Positions 32,693-44,470 of a stretch of DNA of 64,000 bases are shown piece by piece. Source of the DNA: Callorhinus ursinus (Eukaryota; Chordata; Mammalia; Carnivora; Otariidae); the NCBI RefSeq assembly GCF_003265705.1, contig NW_020312867.1:4367307-4431306 (forward strand). Direction: 5' to 3'. Each line of letters opens with the position of its first letter. Within the stretch, counting starts at the first letter, position 1. The translations under genes and the position numbers were made by a program. Below the pieces are notes generated by a model. The model ran no database searches. It was not told the DNA's origin and saw nothing but the letters and a program-made list of their open reading frames with translations.

Positions 32693-33339
32693 TTTGTAGG
32701 GAGATGAAGCTGGAGTAGTTTGTTGGGGCCCTAGATGCCAGATCTAGGACATTCAAATGTTTCTGAGTGGGTTGTATGTGGGAACGGGATGGCACTGCAG
32801 AATTTTGAAATATGGTGGGTAACTGATTCAAGCTTTGGATAGCTAATTCAAGCTTTAGGGAGATTCTGTGATCTAGTGATCATGGATAAGTAGACACCCC
32901 AAAGAAAAACAAATGGTTGGTCTTTTAACACACCCAGCCTCCCTCATTTGCCCATGCCAGTAACTTTTCACCAGGACAATCAGGGAATCCCTCTTGTGTA
33001 AAAAAAAAAAAACAGCACTTGCAAAAACACCACAACAACAAACTTTGAGGGTTTTTTTAGCCTCTTGGTCACTCATCCATGGATATTGAGATACATCAGC
33101 TTTTTAGGATCTCTATTCAGAAGCCTCTCCATGGATTGCAGTATTAATAATCATGTCACTTTAATTTTCTTTCAAATTTTTCTTCAAAATCACCTCTTTT
33201 CCATCTTTTTTTGTTATCTCTTGATTTTTCTCAGAACTCTTCAGTCTTTCCATATCTTTTCTAAACATCTGACTAATGGAAAAAATTGAGGAAGATTGTG
33301 TACTGTCCAAACCAATGATACACTTTTTTTGTGTCCTTT

Positions 33340-33457
33340 AAAAAAAATTTTTTTTTTTTTAATTTTAAGCAGGCTCCATGTCCAACATGGGGCTTGAACT
33401 CAAGGCCCTGAGATCAAAAGCTGCGTGCTCCAGCAACTAAACCAGCCAGGTACCCCT
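33340..33457 (-). mobile_element. Old tRNA-Lys SINE, antisense
   Basis: CATGGGGCTTGAACTCAAGG, GATCAAAAGCTGCGTGCTCC, AACCAGCCAGGTACCCC. Flanks TTTTTTGTGTCCTTTAA / TTTTCTTTGTCCTTTTAA. Confidence 0.85.
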
Positions 33458-33903
33458 TTTCTTTGTCCTTTTAATGATAGTTATGTTGACTTTTGTCCAC
33501 AATAGGACTTTATTCAAATTGTGAATGCTCATTCAAACTGTGGTCAACAGTAGAGCTCAGGTGCTTTTCTTTATTTGTCTCTAGGCAGTTCTTCCTGATT
33601 GTATATTTGCATTGTTCATATATTCTCTAAGAGCATGTGTCCCCATGAAATTTCTAAAATTGTGTTTAAATATTACAAAAGATGTTCTAGTCATTAGCAT
33701 ATGTGCTGTATAGTCTTTACAAGTTTAATTCATATAGTTTTTTTTATAGTTTTTTCATTTGGCAATATATTGAGGTACTTCTCCAATGTTTACATACTTA
33801 TTTTTACTGGATACATAATAACCAAAGTTTAAATACTGTCTGTTTATTTGGTATTTGGGTGATTTCCATTTTGCTTTTATTTTTGGTTTGCAGTTCTCAA
33901 TTA

Positions 33904-34100
33904 GGGCACCTGGGTGGCTCAGTTGGTTAAGCGTCTGCCTTCAGCTCAGGTCATGATCCCGGGGTCCTGGGATCGAGCCCCGCATCGGGCTCCCTGCTCG
34001 GTGGAAGCCTGCTTCTCCCTCTCCCACTCCCCCCACTTGTGTTCCCTCTCTCGCTGTGCGTCTCTCTCTGTCGAATGAATAAATAAAATCTTAAAAAAAA
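33904..34100 (+). mobile_element. Carnivore SINE, sense
   Basis: GGGCACCTGGGTGGCTCAG head; perfect TTCTCAATTA at 33894-33903 and 34101-34110. Confidence 0.95.
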
Positions 34101-34233
34101 TTCTCAATTATAATGTGTAACATGTTATTATAAGTCTTTTTCCCCCGATTTTTTTCTTAGAATATATTCTCTAAAATGATACAGTTTGGTCTAAGGATAA
34201 TCACTTTTTAGCTATCTTGTCAGCTTATTCTTT

Positions 34234-34438
34234 CTTTTATTTTAAAAGATTTTATTTATTTATTCGACAGAGAGAGACACAGTGAAAGAGGGAACACAAG
34301 CAGGGGGAATGGGAGAGGGAGAAGCAGGCTTCCCGCAGAGCAGGAAGCCCCATGTGATGTGGGGCTGGATCCCAGGAGCCTGGGATCAAGACCGGAGCCG
34401 AAGGCAGACGCTTAATGACTGAGCCACCCAGGCGCCCC
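34234..34438 (-). mobile_element. Carnivore SINE, antisense
   Basis: Ends GAGCCACCCAGGCGCCCC; perfect AGCTTATTCTTT at 34222-34233 and 34439-34450. Confidence 0.95.
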
Positions 34439-34544
34439 AGCTTATTCTTTAGAATAACTACCAGTTTATATTGCCGCTAGCCACAAGTTATTATTGGATT
34501 TTATAATTTTTTTCTTCCAGTATAATAGTGGTACCTCACAATTT

Positions 34545-35110
34545 TGTGGATTTTTAAAATATTTAAAATATTTTATATGAAAAATTTCAAACATACAAAA
34601 TCCCTGAAATAGTAGAATAAACACCCTTACACCCACCACCTATATTCAATGTATAGCCATATGCTTAATAAAATACTTATTAAACCTTTTAAAAATAAAG
34701 ACATTGTGAAACTATGCCTTTAAACATTTTAGCATGCATCTCTTACAAATACATTCTTCTGCATACTCACAATACTGTTATCGCACCTAACAAATTATCA
34801 GTAATTCCTTGATATTATCTACCAGCAAGTCTGTATTTAGGTTTCCCTCTTTGTCTCCAGATGACTTTTATAGCTGACTTATTCAAAGTAGAATCAAATT
34901 TAAGGACCATGCATTGCATTTGCATTTTATTATTTATGCAGTTGTAGTCTTTTTAACATCTGGAACAGTTCCCATTCCTTGTCTGCTTCCTCACCTTTTT
35001 AATTTTTTTTCATGGCATTGATTTGTTGAGACCACAGCAGTTTTAATGTCCTACATTCTGAATTTATCTGATTATTTTCTTTGTGATATTTATTCCTTTA
35101 TTTCTTATAT
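34545..35110 (-). mobile_element. Ancient L1 3' fragment, antisense
   Basis: AAAAATTTCAAACATACAAA, CACCCTTACACCCACCACCT, AATTCCTTGATATTATCTAC and TTCCCATTCCTTGTC fit reverse-complement L1M 3' sequence. The same sequence type recurs at 56.1 kb and 63.95 kb. Confidence 0.6.
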
Positions 35111-35623
35111 TTCCCTAAGCTGAAGGTTTAAAGACTTGATTAGATTATAGCTGAATATTTTGGCAAAAATACTTAAATATTCTTCACATTGTATCAAATC
35201 ACAAGGTACACAAATGTCTAGTTGTCCCACTGTTGATGATAACTTTGATCACAGGTTTAAGGTTGTGACTTCTAGATCTCTCTATTGTGATGTTATATTT
35301 TTTTCTTCTATGACTAGCAAATATATTTTTTACTTTTATTAAGCTGAGTATTTTTTTAATCTTTGAGCTAGTTTTTAATATCATTTGACCATTTATCAAA
35401 TGATTTAGTTTTTTTCCTTTTAATTTTGCACTGTGTTTAAAAATTTTATTAAGTGTAACCAATAGTGAGTTGTTACAATAGATAAATTTCAAGTTTCAAA
35501 ATATAGCTGAAATCCAATGTAATTTAACCAAAAAAAGGATACAGATTGTAAATATATAATAGGGGACATTTCTTTGACAAGATTTTGTGATGAGATGTGT
35601 TTCCTTTTTAAAAAAACATTCTA

Positions 35624-35813
35624 GGGATGCCTGGGTGGCTCAGTCATTAAGCTTCTGCCTTCGGCTTGGGTCATGATCCCAGGGTCCTGGGATCGAGTCC
35701 CACATCGGGCTCCTTGCTCAGTGAGGAGCCTGCTTCTCCCTCTCCCTCTGCTGCTCCCCCTGCTTGTGCTCTCTCTCTCTCTCTATGACAAATAAATAAA
35801 AATCTTAAAAAAA
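35624..35813 (+). mobile_element. Carnivore SINE, sense
   Basis: GGATGCCTGGGTGGCTCAGT head; perfect AAAAAACATTCTA at 35611-35623 and 35814-35826. Confidence 0.95.
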
Positions 35814-35964
35814 AAAAAACATTCTAAGCAGACAAACCTAAAAAGCATAAAGCTCTTGTATCAAAAATTTCTTTCATTTTTCTTTTTGAAATGGAGGTAA
35901 ATCTCAAATTCATAAAAGTTGTGTTTACATTTGTTTTACATGCCCACCCAAAAAGCACCCAGAA

Positions 35965-36078
35965 TGTATTTTTTTAAATTTTATTATGTTAATCACCATA
36001 CATTAGTTTTTGATGTAGTGTTCCATGATTCATTGTTTGCGTATAACACCCAGTGCTCCATTCAGTACGTGCCCTGTT
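35965..36078 (-). mobile_element. Short antisense L1 3' end
   Basis: TTAATCACCATACATTAGTT, GATGTAGTGTTCCATGATTC, CACCCAGTGCTCCATTCAGT: same carnivore L1 tail as at 17081, about 110 bp long. Confidence 0.85.
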
Positions 36079-36339
36079 ATTTTTATTTCTTGTTCTTTGA
36101 GTGTTTCATTTGGTTGCTTTTATACACCCATTTTCTTAATTCCATTTTTCTGTTGTGAATTAAATAGGATTTTCCTTCCAAACCAGATAGGCATATTGAA
36201 ACTACTTGAGCATCATCTGAAGTACATGAAGAAAAAGTCAATCCTCTCCTCCTCTGTAGTTCCTGTCCTCCAACCTACCCAAGTATAATAGCCTAGTGTG
36301 GTTCTTTCATATTTTTCTCTATAGTCTTAGAAATAAATT

Positions 36340-37150
36340 AGATGCTGATTCATTTTCTCTCCTAAGATTATCATGATGCCATACACATTATTCTACAAAT
36401 TCTGTTTTTTTACTTTATAGAATATACATTTCATTCTGTGTCATTAAACAGATATCTAACTCATTTTTTTTCTAGCTGCATAATGTTTCATTTATGTAGT
36501 TTTCTGAAGGAGCATCAGGTTTTTTTCTAATTTTATTTTCTGCATCACGAACAGTGGATATCCTTGTGCATATATCTTTAAGAAATGGAGTTTTTACTTC
36601 TGTAGGATAAATCCCCAAATATGGGGTAAAAGGTAAACTTATAATGTGGGTATTATGAACGTCCAGGTTATTTTCCATAAAGGTTGTTGCAGTTCTTATT
36701 CCCACTTGCACTGGATAACAGTTATCTTCTCAGTTTTTGCCAGTCAGCTGAGAAGAGTTTTCTTATTTTTATTTTCATTTCCCTGACCATTAATAAGTTG
36801 TATACGTTCATTGGACATTTGTATTCTCTATTCTGCAGATTGCCTTTACCAGTTCTTGTTTTTCTCTTGGGTGGTTAATTTTGTACTCTTTAATCAACTT
36901 GTAGGTGCTTTTGTGTATTGAGGATATTAACCCATTTTTTTGTCACATGTTACAAATATATTATTCCAGTCTGTCATTTGGCTTTTGACTTTGTGGTTTC
37001 TTTGACATATAGACTATTTTGATTTTTGCCTGATCATGTCTGTCAGTCTTTATTACTTATGGGTTCATGTCTTGCTTATCATCACCCCACTAATGAATTT
37101 TTATATTTTTGTTTTATTGTTAGTAATTTTTTACCTTAATTTTGTTTTTC
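36340..37150 (-). mobile_element. Ancient L1 fragment, antisense
   Basis: AGCTGCATAATGTTTCATTT, CAGTGGATATCCTTGTGCAT, CATTTCCCTGACCATTAATA and CCAGTCTGTCATTTGGCTTT in L1 reverse-complement order. Confidence 0.75.
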
Positions 37151-37730
37151 TCTTTTTTTGCAATTTGGGTAGAGATTTATTTCTTTGTGCTTTTTTTAAG
37201 TATAAATAACCTGTTTATCTTGCCATTGAATTTCCTCTTCTGATCAAAATACTCTCTTTTTCATTGTTTGGCGATAAGCACAGTATAGATTTTCTAGTTT
37301 TTAAGTAATCTCTTTTGAACTTTGAAGAAATACTTTTTAAACTGTTCCAAGTTATTTTGAATCCTATATCTGTGTTTAAAGATATTAGCAATAGTGTATT
37401 CACCTAATACAGTTCTGTCTACAGGTTTGCTAAGTGGATTTATCTGGGTCATCAATAATGATGAAATGGTAGCTACAGGATTTAAAAGCTGATCTTAGGA
37501 CTTCAGTGTTTGATTTAAAAAGTGACAATTTTAAGAGCATAAAGCAAAAAAGAAAAAGAGAGAGAGAGAGAAAAGCCTGACAACACTGTCATTATGAATA
37601 TAAGACAATGGAGAAGAAGAAACACTGGTAAACTCTTAGAATGATGGCCTAAGGACTTCTGAACTTAGAGCCCAGATCTCATGATTTAACTGTGTTGGAA
37701 ATTTAATAGAAAAAAAAGCCATTGTTCTTT
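37150..37730. other. Unassigned AT-rich intron sequence
   Basis: No gene; a short GA run at 37555-37572. Confidence 0.6.
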
Positions 37731-37908
37731 TTTTAAAGATTTTATTTATTTGACAGAGAGAGAGAGAGCACAAGCAGGGGGAGCGGGAGAGGGAGAAGCA
37801 GGCTCCCTGCTGAGCAGAGAGCCCGATGCGGGACTGGATCCCCGGACCCTGGGATCATGACCTGAGCCAAAGGCAGTTGCTTTACCAATTGAGCCACCCA
37901 GGTGCCCC
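37731..37908 (-). mobile_element. Carnivore SINE, antisense
   Basis: AAGATTTTATTTATTTGACA to GAGCCACCCAGGTGCCCC; CCATTGTT at 37719-37726 and 37910-37917. Confidence 0.92.
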
Positions 37909-38300
37909 ACCATTGTTTTTTGTTTTTGTTTTTCCGCCATAGTTGTTTAAAGCTGTCTTCCATCTTATGGCAAGACAACATTCATTCTTATTGTTATTTA
38001 TTATACCATACTTTTCTAGTGCTTTTAAAATGAATTATTTTGTAAAGAAGTGTCACATATGAAATGAGAGACCTTCCTACTACTAAGAAGCTTCAAACTA
38101 TTCACTCAGGCCTCAATTTTTCCATTAGGATATTAGACCAGATGATTGTCAAGGGCTCTCTAGTTCTTACTCTGCTAAGGTTCTCAGTTTATTTTTAGGG
38201 AAGTTTTTAGTAGTTCCTATATTGTAGGATTTGATCAACTTTTCAATGTTATTTGTATATTTTGAGCATGGATTAAAAGACTGGTACTCCAAACCTGTGC

Positions 38301-38303
38301 TAT

Positions 38304-38338
<35 letters not shown>
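38301..38338. repeat. (TTTA)n microsatellite
   Basis: About nine TTTA units in an AT-rich stretch. Confidence 0.9.
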
Positions 38339-38341
<3 letters not shown>

Positions 38342-39198
38342 TGTAGCTTTATTAGGATTAAAAGAACACAGTGGTGTTCATAATTAGAACATGATGTATA
38401 AAGTAGTTTTTTCTAAATTTTACTTTATCCACTTTCATGGCATCTAACGATATGGGGAAAATCTCTTTGAGCCTCTGACTTATTTTGTTGGTTTATATTG
38501 TGCTTAATTAAATTAACTATATTTGTGTTTAGGATGAGTAGTTCCAGGAATCTCAAATTTCATATTTCACGAATTTATCTTTTGTTTCTTATGCTAAAAT
38601 GTCAATTGAAATTTAAAAATTAATGTTAATATTCCCTAATCCCTTAAATTATCTGTTATTCCTACCAGGAGCAAACCAATTGTTACAGTATTGAAATGCC
38701 AATCTCTCTGACAGGCATTCTGTGGATCCTTTCAGGTACTCAGTTTCTATTATTTGATTGGAGGTTTGCATAAATCTTCCCTTGGGCGCCCTTGGTTTAG
38801 GAACAGGAAGCATGTAATAGTTTTATAAGAGATTCACGAGGTGTAGGAAGGATGGGATTGGATCTTTAGTTGTGCCATGGCAAATCATTTTGACAGTTCA
38901 CATTTAACTGTTTATTCACTTTTTAAATGCCTTATGAGTTATCCCGAAACTTTTAAGGCTATGTGGTTAACAGGCCAATTTATTTTAAGTACTGTAAGTG
39001 TAATATCCAGATTTAGGCATTCGTATAAATGTTATTTAAATTCCTCATTCTACAAAATTTTTGTTTCTTATATAGTAACTTCAGGAGCAGGAAAGTACCT
39101 ACCCTGCCTGGTGCATAATAAGCAGTTGGTAAAGGATAGTTGAACAAATGCATCCATTCAGAGTATTCAAATTCTGGATTAGAAATTATGAGGGACTT
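38339..39198. other. Unassigned intron sequence
   Basis: AT-rich; no gene or repeat confidently recognised. Confidence 0.6.
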
Positions 39199-39213
39199 CT
39201 CTACACATAATTT

Positions 39214-39406
39214 TTTTTTGAAGATTTTATTTATTTTTTTGACAGAGAGAGACACAGCGAGAGAGGGAACACAAGCAGGGAGAGTGGGAGAGGGAGAAGC
39301 AGGCTTCCCACGGAGCAGGGAGCCTGATGTGGGGCTCGATCCCAGGACCCTGGGATCATGACCTGAGCCGAAAGCAGACGCTTAACGACTGAGCCACCCA
39401 GGCGCC
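39214..39406 (-). mobile_element. Carnivore SINE, antisense
   Basis: Perfect 15-bp CTCTACACATAATTT at 39199-39213 and 39407-39421 around a full-length copy ending GAGCCACCCAGGCGCC. Confidence 0.96.
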
Positions 39407-39442
39407 CTCTACACATAATTTCTATTTAAACAATAACTCATG

Positions 39443-39551
39443 GGGGTGCTTGGCTGGCTCAGTCAGTGGAGCATGTGACTCTTGATCTCAGGGTTGTGAG
39501 TTTGAGCCCCACATATTGGGTATAGAGATACTCAAAATCTTTAAAAAAAAT
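39443..39551 (+). mobile_element. Old tRNA-Lys SINE, sense
   Basis: GGTGCTTGGCTGGCTCAGTC, GAGCATGTGACTCTTGATCT, GTTTGAGCCCCACATATTGG; short type without CT body. AATAACTCATG / AATAACTTATG at 39432-39442 and 39552-39562. Confidence 0.9.
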
Positions 39552-39584
39552 AATAACTTATGTTCTGTAAGTTTGAAATTATTT

Positions 39585-39618
39585 CACTTGATCTTAGCCA
39601 AAAGGCTGAGAAGTGATC
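39585..39618 (-). pseudogene. U2 snRNA 5'-end fragment, antisense retrocopy
   Basis: The minus strand reads the first ~33 nt of U2 snRNA (ATC.CTTCTC.GCCTTTTGGC then TAAGATCAAGTG). It has only two differences, each the G-to-A change expected from CpG decay. Flanked by GAAATTATTTCA (39575-39586) and GAAATGATTTCA (39619-39630). No A-tail and no rest of U2. Confidence 0.82.
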
Positions 39619-39704
39619 GAAATGATTTCAAAATACGAAGTTGAAAAATTCATGTAGAAGAGTCTCTTGGTAAAGTATTGAGGATATTATTACTAGCCAT
39701 CTTT

Positions 39705-39821
39705 TTTTTTTTTTTAAGATTTTATTTTTAAGTAATCTCTGTACCCAACATGGGGCTCGAACTTAAAACCCCAAGATCAAGAATCACATGCTCTACTGAC
39801 TGAGCCAGCCAGGCTCCCCTA
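39705..39821 (-). mobile_element. Old tRNA-Lys SINE, antisense
   Basis: CATGGGGCTCGAACTTAAAA, AGATCAAGAATCACATGCTC, TGAGCCAGCCAGGCTCCCC; perfect TACTAGCCATCTTT at 39691-39704 and 39822-39835. Confidence 0.93.
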
Positions 39822-39959
39822 TACTAGCCATCTTTGAGAACGGAAGGTTTTACACCCAGACAACAAATCTGGAAGATTTATATTTGGCACAAGCTGAAGA
39901 TATGCTTGTGTTTATGAGGCAGAATCCAGAAGAATTCTAGGATTCTTATTTTACAAAGC

Positions 39960-40225
39960 TGTTAATTAAAGTGTAGTTGACATATAATGTGACAGTAGTT
40001 TCAGGTGTACACTATACTGATTTGACAACTCTATACATTGTGCTATGTTCGCCACAAATGTAGCTGCCATCTGATACCCTAAAACTATTACAGTATCACT
40101 GACTATATTCCTTATGCTGAACCTTTCATCCCCATGACTTATTCATTCCATATTGGAAGCCTATACCTACCTCCCAGTTCCCTTCACTCATTTTGCCCAT
40201 ACCCCCATCCCCATTACAAATCTAT
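39960..40225 (-). mobile_element. L1 3' fragment, antisense
   Basis: AAAGTGTAGTTGACATATAA, GTTTCAGGTGTACACTATAC, GATTTGACAACTCTATACAT: reverse-complement L1 3' end. Confidence 0.8.
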
Positions 40226-41524
40226 TTAAAACATTTGAATAGAGATATTCATTGGTTAAAGTGAAAGCAGATAAAATAATAATTAAATTAGGCTTTATTT
40301 AACTTATGCGGATGGTGCAGTAGCTGTGATAGTGCACAGCTTTGAACCTAGGACATCTATATTTTCTGTTTGCTTGCTTGTTTGGTTTTTGCATTGTCAT
40401 TTGTGATGAAAATTTTTTCAAATCATGCAACCTCTGTGGGACTGTTTATGCTACATACTTCATTAGAATCCTTCAGGGGTTCTGCCCAAGACAGATATAT
40501 CTGTTTTTTTCATATTTGTTAACTAAAGTAGGACACATACAATGCAAAGTGCACAAATCATAAGGGTAATGAATTATAAAATGAACACCCTCGTATAACC
40601 ACTATTGATGTATTTTGAAAAAACTTTCTTGATGATTATGAAAGCTTTCCCTTTTAAAAAAACCACTGGATTTGAGACTATAGGTAATCTCATGTCTTTT
40701 AACAACCCTTTTTAGAGTGAAATTAGCAGAAACAGTGGTAGAAAGAAAGAATTTGGCCAGTCACAAAAATTTACTTTGAATAGGTTTATTGGGCTTATAT
40801 GTTTAGTCTTTTCTTCTGATGTTTCTTGTCTTCCTCTTTGCCCCTTTCCCTTTCTATCTAGGTCCTGGATGGAATGGAGAGGGGTCCTACTGAACATCTA
40901 TTATCTTTTCTGAGAGTGGTCAGAGAGTTCTTAAACAGGTCTGTTGTTTATATAGAATACAAATGCAATCTTATTTTATTAAAAAATTGATTTCAGTTGA
41001 TAAGAAAAGGATTGAATTAGATAGAAATAGAGTTTACTTTTTTAAAAGAAGGCATTTTGATCTCACTGTCCATGGGGCATTTTAGTTTGGCAGGCTGCAT
41101 TTGACATGTAAATGGGACCCAAAGCAACTGAATTAAATGAGATCTGCTTATTAGAAAAGCAGTTTCTTAATAGAAAAGCAAGTGAGCCTTGTCTTTTTGA
41201 GTTATGTTGAATATATGTAATATGGCAGAATTCTTTATTGGTTTCATGGGAAGTACTAAGAAAAGATTAAAAGGTGAATATCTTAGTTGTCTATGATTCT
41301 GAAGGGGAATGGAGGCATGAATTAGCCAAGAAGGAAAATATTTGGCCCTCTTTTTCATGTTTTCACAATTTATAACATTGGAAATAAAAGGTACCTTGCA
41401 ATCTCTGATTCAGAGAAAGACAAGTTATGTAGAGTTTTGGCTCCCCCCCCATTCATTTATGTCTCACTCTGTCACCAGGAATGAATTTTGTCATTATTCA
41501 GTCAGATAAAAACCTTAGCTTAGT
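40226..41524. other. Unassigned intron sequence
   Basis: AT-rich; no gene seen. Possible old L1 debris near 40480-40620 (TTAACTAAAGTAGGACACAT). Confidence 0.55.
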
Positions 41525-41715
41525 GATATCCCAAACTTGTCTTCACGTTGGACTCACCTATGGAACTTGGCAAATTATTGGTGCCTTTGTTTCCCTTCCT
41601 TCCCTACTCTTCACTCCATTGTGATTTAATTGGCCTGGGAATATGATGTGGGTTTTGGAATTTTTAAAAGATCCCCAGGTGATTCTAAAGTGCAGACAAG
41701 TTTGGGAACAACTGC
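41525..41715 (-). mobile_element. MER5A-like hAT transposon fossil
   Basis: Starts CCCAAACTTGTCTTCACGTT and ends CCCAGGTGATTCTAAAGTGC ... CAAGTTTGGGAACAACTG, matching the diverged inverted ends of MER5A; orientation uncertain. Confidence 0.7.
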
Positions 41716-41801
41716 TCTAGCTAAAACAGATCTGGCCCCTATTGCAACTTGTGACTTTTTTTCCATAAATAAGGGGATAAATATTTTGATTTAAGAATCC
41801 C

Positions 41802-42136
41802 GCACCTTAGAAATAAGTCAGGCAGAGAAAGACAATTATCATATGATGTCACTGATATGTGGAATTTAAGAAACAAGGCAGAGGATCATAGAGGAAGAGA
41901 GGAAAAAATGAAACAAGATGGAACCAGAGGAGATAAACCATAGAGACTCTTAATCTTAGGAAACAAACTGAAGGTTGCTGGAGGGGAGAGGGGTGGGGGA
42001 ATAGGGTGGCTGGGTGATGGTCGTTGGGGATGGTATGTGTTGTGGTAAGCGCTGGGTGTTGCGTAAGACTGATAAAATCACAGACCTGTACCCCTGAAAC
42101 AAACAATACATTATATGTTAATTAATTTAAAAAAAA
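41802..42136 (+). mobile_element. Carnivore L1 3' end, sense, 5'-truncated
   Basis: CACTGATATGTGGAATTTAA, AAACCATAGAGACTCTTAAT, GAAACAAACTGAAGGTTGCT, AGCGCTGGGTGTTGCGTAAG, ACATTATATGTTAATTAATT and A-tail. AAGAATCCC at 41793-41801 and 42137-42145. Confidence 0.92.
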
Positions 42137-42334
42137 AAGAATCCCATGCTTTAAACCTAAGCTCTTACTAGAATGTAAGCCCTATAAAAGCAGGTACTGT
42201 GTCTGTATTTTCTTCACCATTGTATCTTTAGCATTTGGAACAATATCTGGCATATACTGCATGCCTAAATATTTGTTGAATGAGTGAATGACTGTCAGTC
42301 TCCAGTGAGGTGAGAATATGCTTTTAGCGAATAC

Positions 42335-42610
42335 TCCAGTGGTCTGAGAGAGTGGGGTGGTTGTGGAGAGCCCCGCCTCTAGAATCAGACTGCCTGGACT
42401 TGAATAATGGCTCTGTTACTTACTAGCAATATGGTCGTAAGCAGTTTACTTCTCTGTGCCTAAGTTCCCTCATTTGGAAAAAAAGAGGGTGATAGAATCT
42501 ATTCCTTGGAATTGTTGGGTGTACTAATTGAGTTAATAATGTAAAGTGCTTAGAACAGTGCCTGATATATAATAGCGTTCTGTAAGTTGTAGCTACTGTA
42601 AAATTCAAAA
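42335..42610 (+). repeat. MIR, sense, near full length
   Basis: CTAGAATCAGACTGCCTGGA, TGTTACTTACTAGCAATATG, CTTCTCTGTGCCTAAGTTCC, TTGAGTTAATAATGTAAAGT, TGCTTAGAACAGTGCCTG. Confidence 0.85.
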
Positions 42611-42813
42611 CACCCCGGATTCTCTGCTGTTTGGGTAATTTATCTGTAGAACACTGTTTGATGGCTAAGGTAGAATAATGGAGACAGTTGTATTAGATGG
42701 AGTTAAGGCTTGAGGAAGGTGTTTTTTTTTTTTTTTGATCAGCTTAATGAGGTATAATTTACATATAAATTATCCATTTTATTTTTATTTGTTTTTTACC
42801 TGCACCCATTTTT

Positions 42814-43020
42814 TTTTATTTTTATATTTTTTAAGATTTTACTTATCTATTTGACAGAGAGAAAGAGAGCACAAGCAGGGGGAGCAGCAGGCAGAGGGAG
42901 AGGGAGAAGCAGGCTCCCTGCTGAGCACGAAGCCTGATGGGGGGCTCGATCCCAGGACCCTGGGGTCATGACCTGAGCCAAAGGCAGCTGCTTAACCAAC
43001 TGAGCCACCCAGGCACCCCC
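42814..43020 (-). mobile_element. Carnivore SINE, antisense, first of a double insertion
   Basis: GGAGCAGCAGGCAGAGGGAG subtype, ending GAGCCACCCAGGCACCC. Flanked by CTGCACCCATTTTT (42800-42813) and CTGCATCCATTTTT (43021-43034). Confidence 0.93.
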
Positions 43021-43034
43021 CTGCATCCATTTTT

Positions 43035-43234
43035 TTTTTAAGATTTTATTTATTTATTTGAGAGAGAGAGAGAATGAGAGATAGAAAGCACGAGAGGGAA
43101 GAGGGTCAGAGGGAGAAGCAGACTCCCTACTGAGCAGGAAGCCCAATGTGGGACTCGATCCCGGGACTTCAGGATCATGACCTGAGCCGAAGGCAGTCTC
43201 TTAACCAACTGAGCCACCCAGGCACCCTCCCCCC
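43035..43234 (-). mobile_element. Carnivore SINE, antisense, second of a double insertion
   Basis: AGAATGAGAGATAGAAAGCA / GAGGGTCAGAGGG subtype. A third copy of the target, CTGCATCCATTTTA, follows at 43235-43248. Confidence 0.93.
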
Positions 43235-43471
43235 CTGCATCCATTTTAAAGTGAAACATGATGAGTATTTATTAGTTTATACTATTTATTATGAAACAAT
43301 CACTACAACCAAGGTATAGAAAATTTCCATCTCCCTAAAGTTTCCTTATACTCTTTTGCAGTCTCTCCATCCCAGCACCCCCATCAATATATTGCTTTGC
43401 ATTTTCTAGAGTTCTAGAAATTCATATATTATGTTCTCTTTTGTGTCTAGCTTCTTTCTCTCTGCATAGTT

Positions 43472-43650
43472 ATTTTATTTATTTATTTGACAGAGACAGA
43501 CACAGCGAGAGAGGGAACACAAGCAGGGGGAGAGGGAGAAGCAGGCTTCCCACGGAGCAGGGAGCCTGATGTGGGGCTCGATCCCAGGACCCTGGAATCA
43601 TGACCTGAGCCGAAAGCAGACGCTTAATGACTGAGCCACCCACGCGTCCC
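43472..43650 (-). mobile_element. Carnivore SINE, antisense
   Basis: TTATTTTATTTATTTATTTG to GAGCCACCCACGCGTCCC. Confidence 0.92.
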
Positions 43651-43694
43651 CTGCCAGTTTTAAAGGAGCTGAATATTCAGCAGGATATCCAGGG

Positions 43695-44050
43695 AGAGTC
43701 CATTAGTTATCTGTTGTTTCATAACAAATTGCCACAAATTTAGCAGCTTAGAACAACACATACTTATGGTGGCACAGTTTCCGTGGGTCAGGAATCTGGG
43801 TATAGCTTAGGTGAGTGCTCTGTGTTGGAGTCTCTCAGAGGCAGCAGTCAAGCTGTCAGCCAGGGCTGGAGTCTCATCTGCTTGACTGAAGAAGGAACTG
43901 CTTCTGAACTCATTTGGTTATTGGTAGAATTCACTTCCTCAAGGGATGTTGAATTGAGGGCCTTGGTTTCTCACTGGCTATTAGCTGGAGGCTGCTCTCA
44001 GTTCCTTGCCATGTGGCTTCTCCAGTGTGGCATGCTGAGAAGGCAGTAAT
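43695..44050 (-). mobile_element. MaLR/MLT-type LTR fragment
   Basis: TAGCAGCTTAGAACAACACA, TTTCCGTGGGTCAGGAATCT, CAGTCAAGCTGTCAGCCAGG, AGTTCCTTGCCATGTGGCTT match an old MaLR LTR consensus I remember only approximately. No coding potential; orientation less certain. Confidence 0.5.
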
Positions 44051-44470
44051 TAGAGTGTTCTAGGGAAATAGAAGTCACCATCTTTTATAACCTAATCATG
44101 GAAGTGACATCCCATCATCAACATCTCTTGGTTACAAGCTAGTCACTAGGCTAGCCCACACTTATGGGGAAGAGATTACACAAGGATGTGAATACCAGAA
44201 GCCTGGAATAATTGGTGGCCATCTTAGGAATACTTGTCCCAAAGAAGGAATGGCTTAGTGCCAGGCTAGGTCTAGATAGGACTGGGGGGAAAACAGCTTG
44301 TGAAATTTTCTTTACCTTCCCTATATCAAACTGTATCTCTTTATTCCTCTGTCTTTCACATCAGCCTCTCCTCACTTCAAGAACAGAGACATTAAGGTCA
44401 CACTCGCAGTGAGATTTTTATCTTGGGTATTTTTGTTGTTGTTGAGAGATTCAGTTAAGACCTCTTCCTG

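Larger units (their letters stand above)
42735..43470 (-). mobile_element. L1 3' end, antisense, interrupted by SINEs
   Basis: ATCAGCTTAATGAGGTATAA and ACATATAAATTATCCATTTT before the SINEs; GAAACAATCACTACAACCAA and GTATAGAAAATTTCCATCTC after them. Confidence 0.75.

Noticed and set aside
39585..39618. A functional U2 snRNA gene
   Set aside because: Only the first ~33 nt are present; no Sm site, stem-loops or snRNA promoter.
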